DNA from: Lethocerus indicus
Lineage: Eukaryota > Arthropoda > Insecta > Hemiptera > Belostomatidae
DNA length: 64,000 nt
Direction of reading: 5' to 3'
Assembly: GCA_019843655.1 (NCBI GenBank)
Contig: JACDQD010000002.1
Coordinates: 14,717,154 to 14,781,153 of the forward strand
Positions 46,501 through 60,214 of this stretch are shown here, one piece after another. The notes below the pieces were generated by a model. It made no database searches and was not told the origin of the DNA. It saw only the letters and a program-made list of their open reading frames with translations. The translations under genes and the position numbers were made by a program. The number at the start of each line of letters is the position of its first letter. Position 1 is the first letter of the stretch.

Positions 46501-47907
46501 CCCTCATGGTTTGGATCCAATTCCTGCGCACAGTATATTTGATTTGAGTAAGGTGATTATAAGTTATAAGGTAACCCAGTGAGATACCAAATTTTCATTT
46601 AATTTAATTGGAAATTTATATGGACCAGAGAAACTCAAATAGCTCCAGAACATTTTAGGATTCCAGTGGTTTGTTAAAATTGAATATAAATTAATCATCA
46701 TAAATCAAAGACTAATAAATTATAATAGTTACATACCAAGAAACTAGCAGAGCTTGTTAAATCTTTCAACTTCAAGAACATGTCAAAGTACTTCAAAATA
46801 AGCTGTAAATATAATTATTTTAATTAGAGAAAATATAAATATATATAATATATTAATTATCATAATAAAATGGAGTTAAAGAATAATGATTCTTTACCTC
46901 AACATTAGAAGCAGACTCTACCAGGGTATCAACCATTTGCTTACCAATAGTACCGTTAACAACATTACCTGTATAAATATTGAGTATCAATTAATTATAA
47001 TGTAAATTAATAAATATATATTATATATAACATCATTAATATATATTTCTTATAGTACTCTTATTTTGTATGTACCTTCAAGCATTGACAACATCATAGT
47101 GATCATATCTTTTTGTAAATTTAAAAGTTCCTTTAACAAGTCCACTTGACTAGAATGCTTTGACAGTTTATCTTGCATATGAGAAAAGAGGAATAAGAAG
47201 CCCCCAACAGCATCCCATAACCTGGTAACCATAACATATATTAGCAACATTAACTATGGGTAGTTTGAATGAGCCAACTAGTTATTCAGACTACACCTTT
47301 AGAAAGTTACAGGCTAATTATTAATGTAAACTCTAAATTGTAAACTTTAAATATAATAATACAAAAATTAAATTAATACTGTAATTAGCTTAATACTTAC
47401 TCAAATCAAGGCTAAATTTTCAGACTCAAAAATTAATACCATACTAGTATTATATTTTCTAAATTAAACAATAATTATAGTATAATTTTTATATCTTCTT
47501 TGTTGTATATAATTTTTCCCTCATTTCCTCATATCGTATAACATAAAAAATATCTATGTGGAATCTATTCATAAAATAAATAAAATGATCTATTCATAAA
47601 TCTAAGCATTCAATAAAGAATCAAAAGCATGCCTATCACATATTATACCTGGAATGAGCCAGAGCTTGCTGGTTTTGTGTACATGGCCCTTGTATTACTT
47701 CTGAAAGTGTGTTAAAAACTTGACTTGCAACTCCTATAGCTTTGAAAAAATTTGCTTTTCCAGCAGGGTCAATGAGTTCCTTACTTGAGTAATGCCAATA
47801 GAAGTCCATAATAGATTCCTATATTATTAACAAGGGATTATAACTAAATGTCATTCATATCAATAAGTAATGATAATACAGTATATTCATATTATCATCA
47901 ATAATTA

Positions 47908-47961
<54 letters not shown>

Positions 47962-49407
47962 TATTTTAAAATAGATGATCACAGATTTTAAAAGGACCAA
48001 TAATTACTAAAACTAAGAAAAAACTATAGACATACAATCATCACATAACAAATGTTACCTGTAGACGAAGAAGATAATCAACAGTGCAAATAACAACATT
48101 TACAGTTGTGGTATTTCCTGCTTGGGTCCTCAGGTAATTTTGCCAATCTATTAAAAGAATACCATTACCATATAATGTTAATAAATATTATCATGCAGTG
48201 ACTAATAAGTTTGTAATAACTATTACTGAATAAATGATAAGTTATTATTTTATGAGCTCTTTGTATAAAAAATATACAACACAGGCAGAATATTACAAGG
48301 CAATTAATTTTATATAATTTACTTTCTAATGTATATTAGCAAAGCACATATTTAAAATTACTGTATAGAATTTTATGAGTAAAAAGAATGTCATTTTTGT
48401 TATAATTTTTAATACTAATAGAATAGAATACACCACTGACCTAAGTTGTGGCCTTCACAAGTAAGCTGGATAAATCGGAACAAGGTGCAAGTAAATTCTG
48501 AATCATGCATATTTTTCTCACCAGCAGCACCTTCTGAGCCAACTCCAAGACCTTCTGCTTTTGTATTCCTCTCAAAAGCATCAAGGTCCAATACACTGTT
48601 TAAACCAAAAACTCCTGTACTTATGTTGCTTACATTACACACAAGTAAATACATTAAATACTGTAATACACACAAAATATTCATGAAATAATATAATTTA
48701 ATTAATATTTAAGCTTAACCTCATTTTTTGTGTAACAATTAACAATCTTACCTGCAGGAGTTCATAAGCCCAGCAATAGAAGTAAAAAATCCAACATCTT
48801 TCTTCTCTTTAAGATGGTTTAACATGCCCTATAAATTACACACTGATTAAAAATAATTTGTAATAATAAATATTCCACATTAAATAGCAAATATTTCTCT
48901 ATTTATCATTTTCATTAAGAATGCAGACACGAATTTCATAATTATTTTAGTCCAGATAGCATAATATTAAATGAGTCAACACTATAAATTTATACTGAAA
49001 CAACTTATTAGTTTAACTGAAATTCACATATGCATTATATAAATCAAAATATTCAAACAGAATTATACTGACCATTTGGATATCTAGATTACCCCCACGG
49101 AGAATAGAGATACCCAACTGTAGTGTTTTCATTACCATATCACTTGGAACTCCTTTACAAGCTGATATATGAAGTAATACCATTTCAGCAACACCTCGGT
49201 TAGCTAATCTTGCCTGATGGAATAACAGCTTCTGCTTCTCCATTTCTTGTTCCTATGTTAATCAATCAGTTTATATTTGTGTAATTTATACATTTCAATG
49301 CATCAAACACAGCTTGTTTTAGTAAAAATATTAATAATAAAGAAGTTTAAAAAAGAATATGTCATTATATTTCAGTGCATAACCCACTGAAACTTAATGC
49401 ACTCCCC

Positions 49408-49465
<58 letters not shown>

Positions 49466-52400
49466 AAAAAAAATTTAAATCTGCTGCCTGCAATATGATT
49501 AAAATAAGTAATATTAATTTAATGAATCAATTAAGTTTGATCTATTGCATATGTAGATTTAATAAGTTAAAAACTCACCACCAGTTTTGCCATTGTCCTC
49601 TATTAGCATGAAAATATACATGTAAGTTATAGAAAATTTAAATAAACAAAGCTTGAGAATAATAATCACTTAGCAATTATTAATAACTTACATGAATAGA
49701 TGCACCTCCTTCTTCCTCTCCACCCTCTTCACCATCCCCACCTTCCTCCTCCTCTTCACCACAAGATCTAAAAATGTTCATAATTATAAAATAAAGTAGA
49801 CAAAATATTAATTTAATATATCACACAGACTGAAAACTAAGTAACATGATTAAATTAAAAATGAGAAAGAAAATATTGATAATTATTTTACCATTATTTC
49901 CAGGTAAACAAAATAGGATTTAATTTTTCTCCATTAGAACATGAATGTCTAATGTAATAGGTTAGGTAATGGTGATCAATTAATTTTAATACAACACTTA
50001 TATTCATATTTATAAAATTATATTTATAACAAAAAATGCTTAATTTTAACATGTACTCAAGGTACAAGTTGATCAGGGATAATTTGGAACACTGGTGGAA
50101 TTTTGTGTTCAGTTCTATGATTTGGACCATTTTTGGCATCTAAATCTAATAAGATCAATATAATTTTATCCTAGTTTCATTCTATGAATCCCGTTTATAA
50201 TAATTAAAATGTAATATCTTACTTAGCTGCTATTTCAGCATATGACATATACAATGGATCTTCTTGAAGAGCACCACTTCTCTCTGTCATAGCTCCACGA
50301 CAAAATGTTGTAACTAACTGAGTTAAAGGATCAGGTTTACCCTCCTCTTCTTCAGTATCTTGCTTTTTCAGCTCGGCATCTTCAAAAGATTGCTAAAAAA
50401 TAACATATAACATATAAATCTTAAATGTCCTCATAAAGGAAACACCAATTTAATTTATTATATATAATTACCGTAAGATCTTCAATCATTACTTCCTGGC
50501 CTATATTTTCATCCTGAAGCCATAATTCTGAATATGTACGAGCAAATATATTGATTGCACGATGTCTGAAAAAAGTAAACCAGAATAAGTAAATACAACA
50601 ACTATTACAATATGATTAATTCTATTATTTAAGCAATACTAATTTCACTCAAATTTAGTCTGCATATACTAAAAGATATATTAATGTATAATATATAATT
50701 TTTACTATAGGTCACTAACCAAGAAATTGATAATGCTTACCCAAACTAAGTAAATAAATTACTCCTTTATACAAACAGTTAGTAAAAATTACCTCTTAAG
50801 TGTATAGAGAGGTTGTGTTCGAAGACAAGCAATAGCAGCTCTTTTCCGAGCTGCAGAAAGCACACGTTTCCATCCAGATTGATGAGGTGGTGGCTTTTTT
50901 GCATGCTATTAGTTTTAAAACAGAAAAGATCAGTCACTCCAACATTTTTTATTACTGCAAAATTCATGCATACTATCAAAAAGATGAAATGTCTTCAAAT
51001 ACATGCAAAAGAATAATTTCAGGCATGGAATTAAGCTAGGGTTAGTTTAAAATAACTAGGAATAATTAAACTGCTGTTAGCTCCAAAATAAACTCATAAA
51101 GATTATTATAATATAAAGCATAAGTTTGAAGTAGAAAACAAAGCATATAAAATAATCGTGAAAAATAAGAAATAGCACATCGTAAGGAAGTGACGAATCT
51201 GTACGAATAGATCTCACAAAACTGTATTGTTTAATATTCAAAACAATTTAAATTAAATAAAAAATTAATCAATTTAAGCAGATGGACTACATCAAGTGGA
51301 ATGAATTTAATTTTGAAAATGGAGCACAACATATATAATATTGTTCGGGGTAACGTATTTACTTGGAAATTATTAAAAAAGCAAATGAAACAAAGAAACG
51401 CAAGATATAACAAAATGGATCAGACCTGGGTATTGCATGGAGTGATAGTTGCCGGAAACAAGCTATGACAGCACGTTTTCTCTGTGTAGACACAACTGAC
51501 CGATATTGTGCCTTGCTCTGAAGTTGTGGGTGGTCAATCTAACAAAACAAGACATGCAACAAAAATACTTAAGAACTAAAGTGTTTAAAAAATTAAATAA
51601 TTTAAATAGTTTAATTACTTGTTTTATCTTTACCGTGTGAACAAATAAATTATTTAAAAAAAATGGGTATTAAAAATAAATAAATAAAGGAAGGGAGTGC
51701 ATCTTAAAAATAAATAAATTAAGCCTTAATTATTTTTCAATAATTGCATTCTGTGCTTGCAGTTTACTTTTCGTGCATAAATTGTTTTGGAACAGAGTTT
51801 ATCATACTTTTAATATATTATTGTGCTAATGAAAAAGGAATGTGTAATAACAAGTAATTAGAAGTAACTAAGTCATTCAGATGTATAATGAATTATCAGA
51901 AATATATTTGCTATTTCTAGGAAATAATTAAACAAAAAAATATATACCAAATTTCAATAAAGAACAGATTAAGCATAATATGAAGATAATAGTGATCAAT
52001 AAATGAAAGTTCACATTTTTTAAGCATAAGGTACATCCGTAAATGTACTATTAACAGAAGACAAAGTTGAGAGAAGCAAAGCAATATAAAAGACAGTTAG
52101 GACGAATATATAAAAGCATGATAAATAGACAACACTACCATAAAGAAATTAGCATTATGCCATAAAAGTATACAATATCGATAGACTTAGTTTCTAATTA
52201 AGCAATTCCAAGAGAATCAATTGTTAATATATCAATGAAACTATTAACTATTTTGGTTCCATTAATTATTACATTTCTAAACTTGTTAATATAATAGTAT
52301 CTTACCATATGCAAGCCGAATAAAACTTTAGCCATGGCGACAATTCTGTCAACAACATCATCAATTTGTTGGGGCTTATCTGTGCTAACTTCTTTTTTAT

Positions 52401-55294
52401 TTCCCAGTTTTGAGTAGAGATAATGTTGCCATGACATTTCATCACCAGGATCAATGGTATCAGGGAGTGTAAGTTGGTTTTTGGCAAATTCTATAATATC
52501 ATATTCCGGCATTTTCTGAAATAGAATAGAAATTAATTTTGTGCAATGAAATAAGGAGTAGTTTTAGAAATTTGTTTTAATAATAATAGTGTAACTTTAC
52601 CTTCAGATATCTATCTTTACAATGTTGAACTAACTCTTGTTCACGACCAGCAAAAAGATTTAGTCCTACTGGCAACAGTCTTTTCAGACAAGCAACCATC
52701 AAACTTGCCTGTAGTTCCTTATCTTTATCCCTCTTCTTATCGCGATGCTTCTTCTTTTTCTGAATTTATAAAGAATATTTAATCAATTTTTAATCTTTAC
52801 CTACTATACTAATAAGTACACAAATTAATTCATTTAAGTATATTCTAATAATATCAAATTCTTTACATTACATGCATGTAATGGTAATAATTATTTATAA
52901 AAATAATTAATGTAAATAAGAAACTAATTAAGAGCAACCTTTTCTGAATGATAATAATATAAGATAAATTCAAACTCACTTTTCCCCTGCCACCAGCAGG
53001 CGCTGTGCCATCTGAAATTACAGCCGTTCTTCTTGTAGCAGCTGGCATTATTAAAGCCATATTGTCAATTTCATTAGCAGAGATGAAGTTCTGTTCTTCT
53101 CTTAGGAAGTACTGAGACTTTGACCATATGTTGAAAATGTCAGCTACATGATTATATAAATGTTCGGCTTCAGCCTCATTATTCCTGAGCCAATGATTTC
53201 TTTGGAGATCAACGTATTTAATAAGTAGTGGGTAAAATGAGTAAATGTCACGGACAAGAAGTTGCCACTCCTCTTGAATCTGAGCTTCAACCTGTAATAA
53301 GTACATTCATATATATAATAATAATAATGTTTGCTTTTATACCACTTGATCATAAAATATAAATGAATGCACCAAATTATATGCAATTAAATATGTGACA
53401 TTTAATAATTTTTATTTACTTGAGAAGTATCATCTGTTCCAGATTTAAGAAAACCTCTCAGTGATTCCTCCTTGTGAAACATTGTTTCAGTTCGTTTCTT
53501 CACACACTGTGCCAAAGGTAAAAATGGATCTTTAAGGAGCTCCTCTGATGAATTAATAATTATTTGCTGTGTACAAGCTGCAAAAATATTACAAAAGAAA
53601 AGTTGTATTAAATTTTGGTGAATTTAATACTTTCATGTTCTTTTAAATTAAATTCATTGACTTTCTTGTGCAATTATAATAAAGAAATATTTTGTTTCTA
53701 CGTATGTAGAACAAATCTCAGACTAATGTACAAATGTAGGACGAATCTTATACGGTACATACATTTTATGTGCATACTTAATTAAATATAATTACTACAG
53801 AGTACATGTAAAATTTGTTAATACTTCATTTAAATAAATTAACTCTTACCAGCTATCCTTGTCATCCATGGTGCATTTTCATTTCCAATGTTGTTTTTAA
53901 TTAATTTAAGAACATTCTTTAATAGTTGATTCATATGATCGCTTGTTACCATCGTGACATAATTTCTATAAATAATTAATAAAGAATACATTGTTACAGA
54001 TATTAATTTGGATAAGTGATAGATATTTACAAAATATTAAACTTTTTTAAACATACCCTGCTGTCAAGCTAATATTATCTGGTCCTTGTGACCACCATAC
54101 TGGTAAATATGCACAGAGCATTGGTAAGATAACATCTATCACATGAGGAGCATCATCATGAGTTTTTTCTGATTCAACAAACTGATCTACTTCTGTTAGG
54201 ATTGCATCTAAGGTTGGCATTATATTCTCCATTCGAGATAACACATCTACAATTTGAAATTTAATTTTGAGAACAGAAATTGACAAAATCATGATGTATT
54301 TATGAAAAAGGACAAAATGATACCTTGGGCTTCAAGAGATTGATCAGCAATACGATTTACAAGTGAAAATTGATTGTGTTTATTTAAGTGAGGTTCAAGG
54401 TATGCAACAGGAAATGTTGATGAGAAAGCACCAAGGCAACTACCTAGTGCTGGTCTATGTCGGTCTATTTCAGTTTTTAGATATTTCCTGGGGAAGAAAA
54501 ACAAAGAATATTATTTTATTTATACAGAGTTATAGTTATAATGTAGGTTCAGTTAGTTACAATATATGCTCAGTTAGTAAAATACTTCATGATTTATTTT
54601 ATTATATTTTAGACTGTATTAAAAATTAAAATGATTAATTCAATCAATAAAGTATTTATTATTAATTAATTCTGTCATTTACCAGTAAGAACAATCCACT
54701 CACCTATCATGAGTTAAGGTGCCATCGATACCAAGTGTATAAAGACTTCCAAGCATTCTATATGATGATACTTGAATTTCATCCACTTGAAAAAAACACC
54801 ATTAAATACAATAACCATTAGTTAACTTAACAATGATGACAGTACATCATAATTATAAGAGTCAAATTAATGTAGCAGGACATATTTCATTTATAAAGAG
54901 GTGTTTTAGTTGGTAACCAGTTAAGTCTGCCCTTCTTGAATGAAGTAGACCTACTTATAATTATGGTATAATATAATTCTACATTACAGTTATACATTAA
55001 AATTGGTCTAACAAGTTACATAATAATAAAATTGCATTAAAATCCATTACAGTAAGAGCTGAAACTTACATAACAAGTCACCACCATATTCACATGCAGC
55101 AAGATGGTCAAACATTGCTGTTAGAATAGGTAGAACAACATCATAGATGTAATGAAGAGAGGTTGAAGTTTTTAAGTGGGTGCCCCTCAAATGACTGTAG
55201 CGTCCCTGAGGATACAATAAAATATGTTATTCTATCCATATTTTCATAGAATAAAAAGTGCATAAATTTAAGAGTATATATTATACAAGTGAGT

Positions 55295-55353
<59 letters not shown>

Positions 55354-57106
55354 GTAAGAATATCTATTTATATATGTAAAAACTTAATGTAAAAAGAGCT
55401 CACATCTTGTAAATTTTGAATTGTCTGGCCCAAATCATCAGCTGTATTGTTGAAAAATGTTAACATCGATGTACGAATAAATTCAGGACAATTCTTCACC
55501 AATGATCTATGACAAGGAGGGAAATAGTTAAATGGAATATATTGATATGAATAAGTTGATAATTTTGTTTACATTATTTTTAAAGCATAAATGTGCATAA
55601 TTGATAAGAACAATTGTAATACTGTGGACTTACTTTGCATCAATTGCCTTCACCAATACCTGAAGGCAACGAACTGTTATTCTTATATCAGGACCAAATG
55701 CTGCTAAACGAGATCTGAGTAGGTTGGCCAATTTACAGAATAAACTGAAAAGGAAAGATAAGTAAAAAGTGAACTAGAAATTCAAATATATAAGGTAAAT
55801 AATGTACATATTTCTGAAAATATTAATATTCTATAAAATTGTTTATACCTTGCAACCATTTCTTTTTCTTTTAGTGATGCAGCACCAATATTATTTGATG
55901 CAGTTGCTACAGCTATGAAGTAATTCTTATGGGTGCTGAAATATTTTTCAACCAACAAAAGAACAACCTGAAATCCAATGAATTGAAAACCAAGTTCAGT
56001 TACACAGAAACAGTATTATTATTTGTGTGTTAGTTTTGATTGAAGATTTTAAAAAATTACCTTTGAGAAAAATTTGATATCTCTTGTGCATGTCTTAAAA
56101 CTTGTCCTTCTGCTGAATGTAGTAGATGGCTTCAAAAGTTTCATATTTATAGAAGCTCTGTCTATGTACTGGATAAGTTTTTCAAGCAAACTATAAGCAA
56201 ATCTGAGTTCACCAGTAGCAGCAGCTGCCAATTGTTCAGAATCAGACTCTCCACGATGTGGCCTTAAAAATAATGCACAAAATGATTATACTATAACATC
56301 ACTGAATAGTGCATATTTAAATTAAATATAAGAATAAACAAATAAAATAAATTGAGTTTGTCAACTTACTTATGGAGTTTATAGCCTTGGTACTGAAGAT
56401 ATTTCAAAAATTCTTGTGACCTTTCTCTATCTTTCCTCTTTTCCTTGTCTGTCAAGAGGTCATATGGAACTAACTGTGGATGAATTTCTCCACCTAAAGC
56501 ACAATGGTAAATTTTGCAACTATGAATTAAAAGTTACAACCATCAACTGGTACTTGCTAAGTATTTAACTCATATCTTATTTATATTATCTCATTTATTT
56601 ATATATATTATATACATTCTGTTAAAAAAAAGTATAACATCTAATAACTGAGAAGAAAAGCATTATATAATTAAATTAATAAAAACTTTGTTGGCTATAT
56701 TTCCAAAATTCTTACCACATGTGTTTAGCTCTTCTTTTTTCTTCTTGGCCCAAATATCATGAGCATTTTCAGCAAGTCTTTCAGCCATATTTTGCATTTC
56801 TCTACTTAGTGTGAGATTAGTCATATCAATTGGGTTTGGATTATAATTAAAGGGACTGTCCTAAAATATGAAATTAAAAATATGTAATACACTTTCATTT
56901 AAAATATTTGTTCTTGTTTATGAGTTGTTAGTTGTTACTTACTGGAGTACTTTTTGACTGCCTTCGAACTGAACTGCCCCTATTATTAGAAGGAATATCA
57001 ACTTCAGTGTGCTCAACACTCCATCCAATTGCTAACAATGCCTTTAATGATTCTCTCACTGGCTCTTTATACCTTTCTTTTTCCTAAAAGAAATATACAC
57101 ATATAC

Positions 57107-57149
<43 letters not shown>

Positions 57150-60100
57150 TATATATATTTGGTTTACAAATCAAAATTACACTAATCTACACTAAAATTT
57201 CATTCATTTTTTCTTATTATTATTTTTTTAAATGATTATATATGCATCATCCAGTCTTCTTAATTCATTTCACTGGGATGCATTTTCTCTAATAAAATAA
57301 ATATTATTATTAGATATAATCACATAATCATTGAGCATGCTGTATGGCTTCAGACGTGGATGTGTTTTAGATGTATCTGACCACTGTTCCCCGTAAGTCC
57401 ATCCACTTTCCATTTTGCGACTTCCCCAGGCATCATGATAATGTTCTGAGAATTTTTGAACTATGGAGTTCAAGTCATTATTGAGGATAACACTAATGGA
57501 AAAAGAATAAATATGTGTATAAAGTAATAATACATGAGTTACATAATAAAATCTAATATCAGCAACTCACAATAATATTAAATGAAATTATATTTATTAT
57601 TACCTGCTAGTATTGATTGGTTGTGGATTATAAGGACCATCTGAAGGCCCTGTCTGGCTTTTTGAACCATACCATTCATCATCATAATTCTTTGAAAGGG
57701 AATAATCAGGAGGTAAAGCACACCCAATTGCAGTCAAGCAAGGTAATGCTTTTCCAAAAAGTTCTGGATCATAATCCTAAGTAAAAATAAATTTAAATCA
57801 GAATTTACATATAAATCTATTTATTTCTCTGTCTTTATTATGATAACAACTCTCATTATTGTTATAGGTTATTGGATAAATAAAATACCACATACCATTT
57901 TTGAAAGTGAATCAAAAATATTACTGAACAACATCATAGTCAATCTCTTCTCCTCATCACTTGAAGCTCCATAAGGTCCCTGCCCTTGTCCTGTTGACCC
58001 ATAGTATTTGGCACATCGATCATAGTGTAATGTCAGCAACTAAATGAGTAAAATTAAAAAAATATATATATATATATATACTCATATATAAATAATACTA
58101 ATTTAAAAATAACAAAAAATTGTTATTACAAAAACCACAAAAAATACTGAACTAAGTAACCTTACCCTTAAAGCTACAGTGGTGTATTCAGATAAATTAG
58201 AGACATCCACAGTAAGTTTACGTAAGAGTTTCAGAAGCATGCTTGGCTGAAGTTGGCTGCAATAGATAAAAATTAATCAAATCGTAACTGCAATTTCCAT
58301 TATATTTTTATAAATTAATAAGAATTATGATTGAAGAAGAAAAATACTATTTAAGCAAATATAAAAATTTATTTATAAAAAATCTAAATTGTTAATATCT
58401 CTATAAACTACTATTAAGAAAACACAAATGTTATGTTACCTAGTTAATGCAACCAGAAAATCTGATACAGTTTCACGTTGTCCTTTTGTCAGCATTCTAT
58501 TCTTAGATAATCTGTATACTGTATGTAATGTAGCATCAAGTAAACTTGCATAATTATCAGCCTCAGAATAAAAATGAGAGTGCTTAATTAATAATGGCAG
58601 AATTGAATTTCCAATATACCGGTTCATTGCCAAGGCCATTTCTGATTCTGATCCATCATTCTGGAATACCATGTGTCATTGTATTTTTAAATTTACATAT
58701 ATCATACATGATGTTTTAATTAATTGATTGGTACATTATGAAATAGATAATAAATTAACAATTTAATTTTTTTACCCTATCTAACATAGTAGCAGTACGA
58801 AGATCAGGAAGGAATGCTTCCTCCAACAGCCTGAAGAATAAGTCCTGATGCTCAATACCATATACTCTCTCCAAGAAAAGGACAACACTCTGCTTGTGGC
58901 TTGGTATAAGACCAGAAGGAATATCACTCTTGGGTCTTTCTTCACCTGCTGCTGGGTTCAACAGTGTAAATCTTAATGCAAGGACGCCATGAAGATCTTC
59001 CAATGGGACCAAAGATCTGAGTATAGCACGAGCTCGAAGAGATTCGTTTTTACCCTAAAAACAAGAAAAAATATCAGATGACTGCATAAAGGTTTTCTAA
59101 ACAATACACATTTACCAGAATTAAAATAATATTTAATAATCCACCAATAGGCAATAGTATTGACTACCTTCAAAACTAGAATATACATGACCACATTTAA
59201 TAAAAAATAAAGTTATTTTATCTACTGAACTACAAAAGAAAACCACTGTACTCATTGTGGTCTAAAATTGTCACTTCATAAACCACTAGATAAAATAAAA
59301 ATTTGCCTTCCATTCAGTAACATACTCATTCCTGCAATTAACCTAAATGAGGAGCATTTCTGAAGCTAATGAGTTGAATTTCAGTACTTTAAAATTTGTT
59401 GATTTATTAACCTGGGCAATAACAGATGTGTCTGGAGCACACCTTCCTAATAAATCAACCAGTGTGCAATAAAATGCAAGGATAGCAGCTCCTGTATCAA
59501 TATAATCTTCATCGTCATCAGATTCTGGAAGAGGGTGTTCAAACTGTAACAGCTGGGTAGTTCCTTCTGCTTCATCCATTAATTTCCTTCGATCTGCAAT
59601 TCGCTCAGACATCTGTAAATGAATATTTCCACATTAATAGGGAAGGAATTTTAATGATATATAATTATTATTTTCAGGTTCACATTAATGAGGCTAGAAA
59701 TAACATATATAAAGTATTTATCTAACCTTATTTGCATCAATTATGGCCCTAAGCAATCCTTCACCTTCTCCTCTTAGTGCAGGACCAAGACATTCAGGTC
59801 GCCGAATGAGCAACCTGATTACCAAGTTGGCATTTTCTTCTACACTTTCACCTGAATAATGTGAGATAACCTTTTATAAATAATAATAGAGGAAAATGAA
59901 TACATTATGCCAACATTACATTTTAGAACATTACACAGTAGAAAAATGTTTTTATACTATATAAAGTATAGAAAAGAATGTTCAACATTTATTTACCATT
60001 GACCCAAACACAGAAACGCAAGAAATCTAAGTATCTTTCTCCTTCAACTGGATCCCAACCAAGATCAGGATAGCCCTTCTCTACAAGCTCTGAGTTTGAC

Positions 60101-60166
60101 TGCAAACCACACCGGGACAAATATATTGCTATTTTTTCCAGGTAGTGCTCCCTGTAAAATGCAAAT

Positions 60167-60214
<48 letters not shown>

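Noticed and set aside
48596..48640. Longer versions of RyR exon 48441-48595 using upstream acceptors
   Set aside because: They stay in frame but break the conserved SCSVLDL junction; the aacag acceptor at 48596 restores it exactly.
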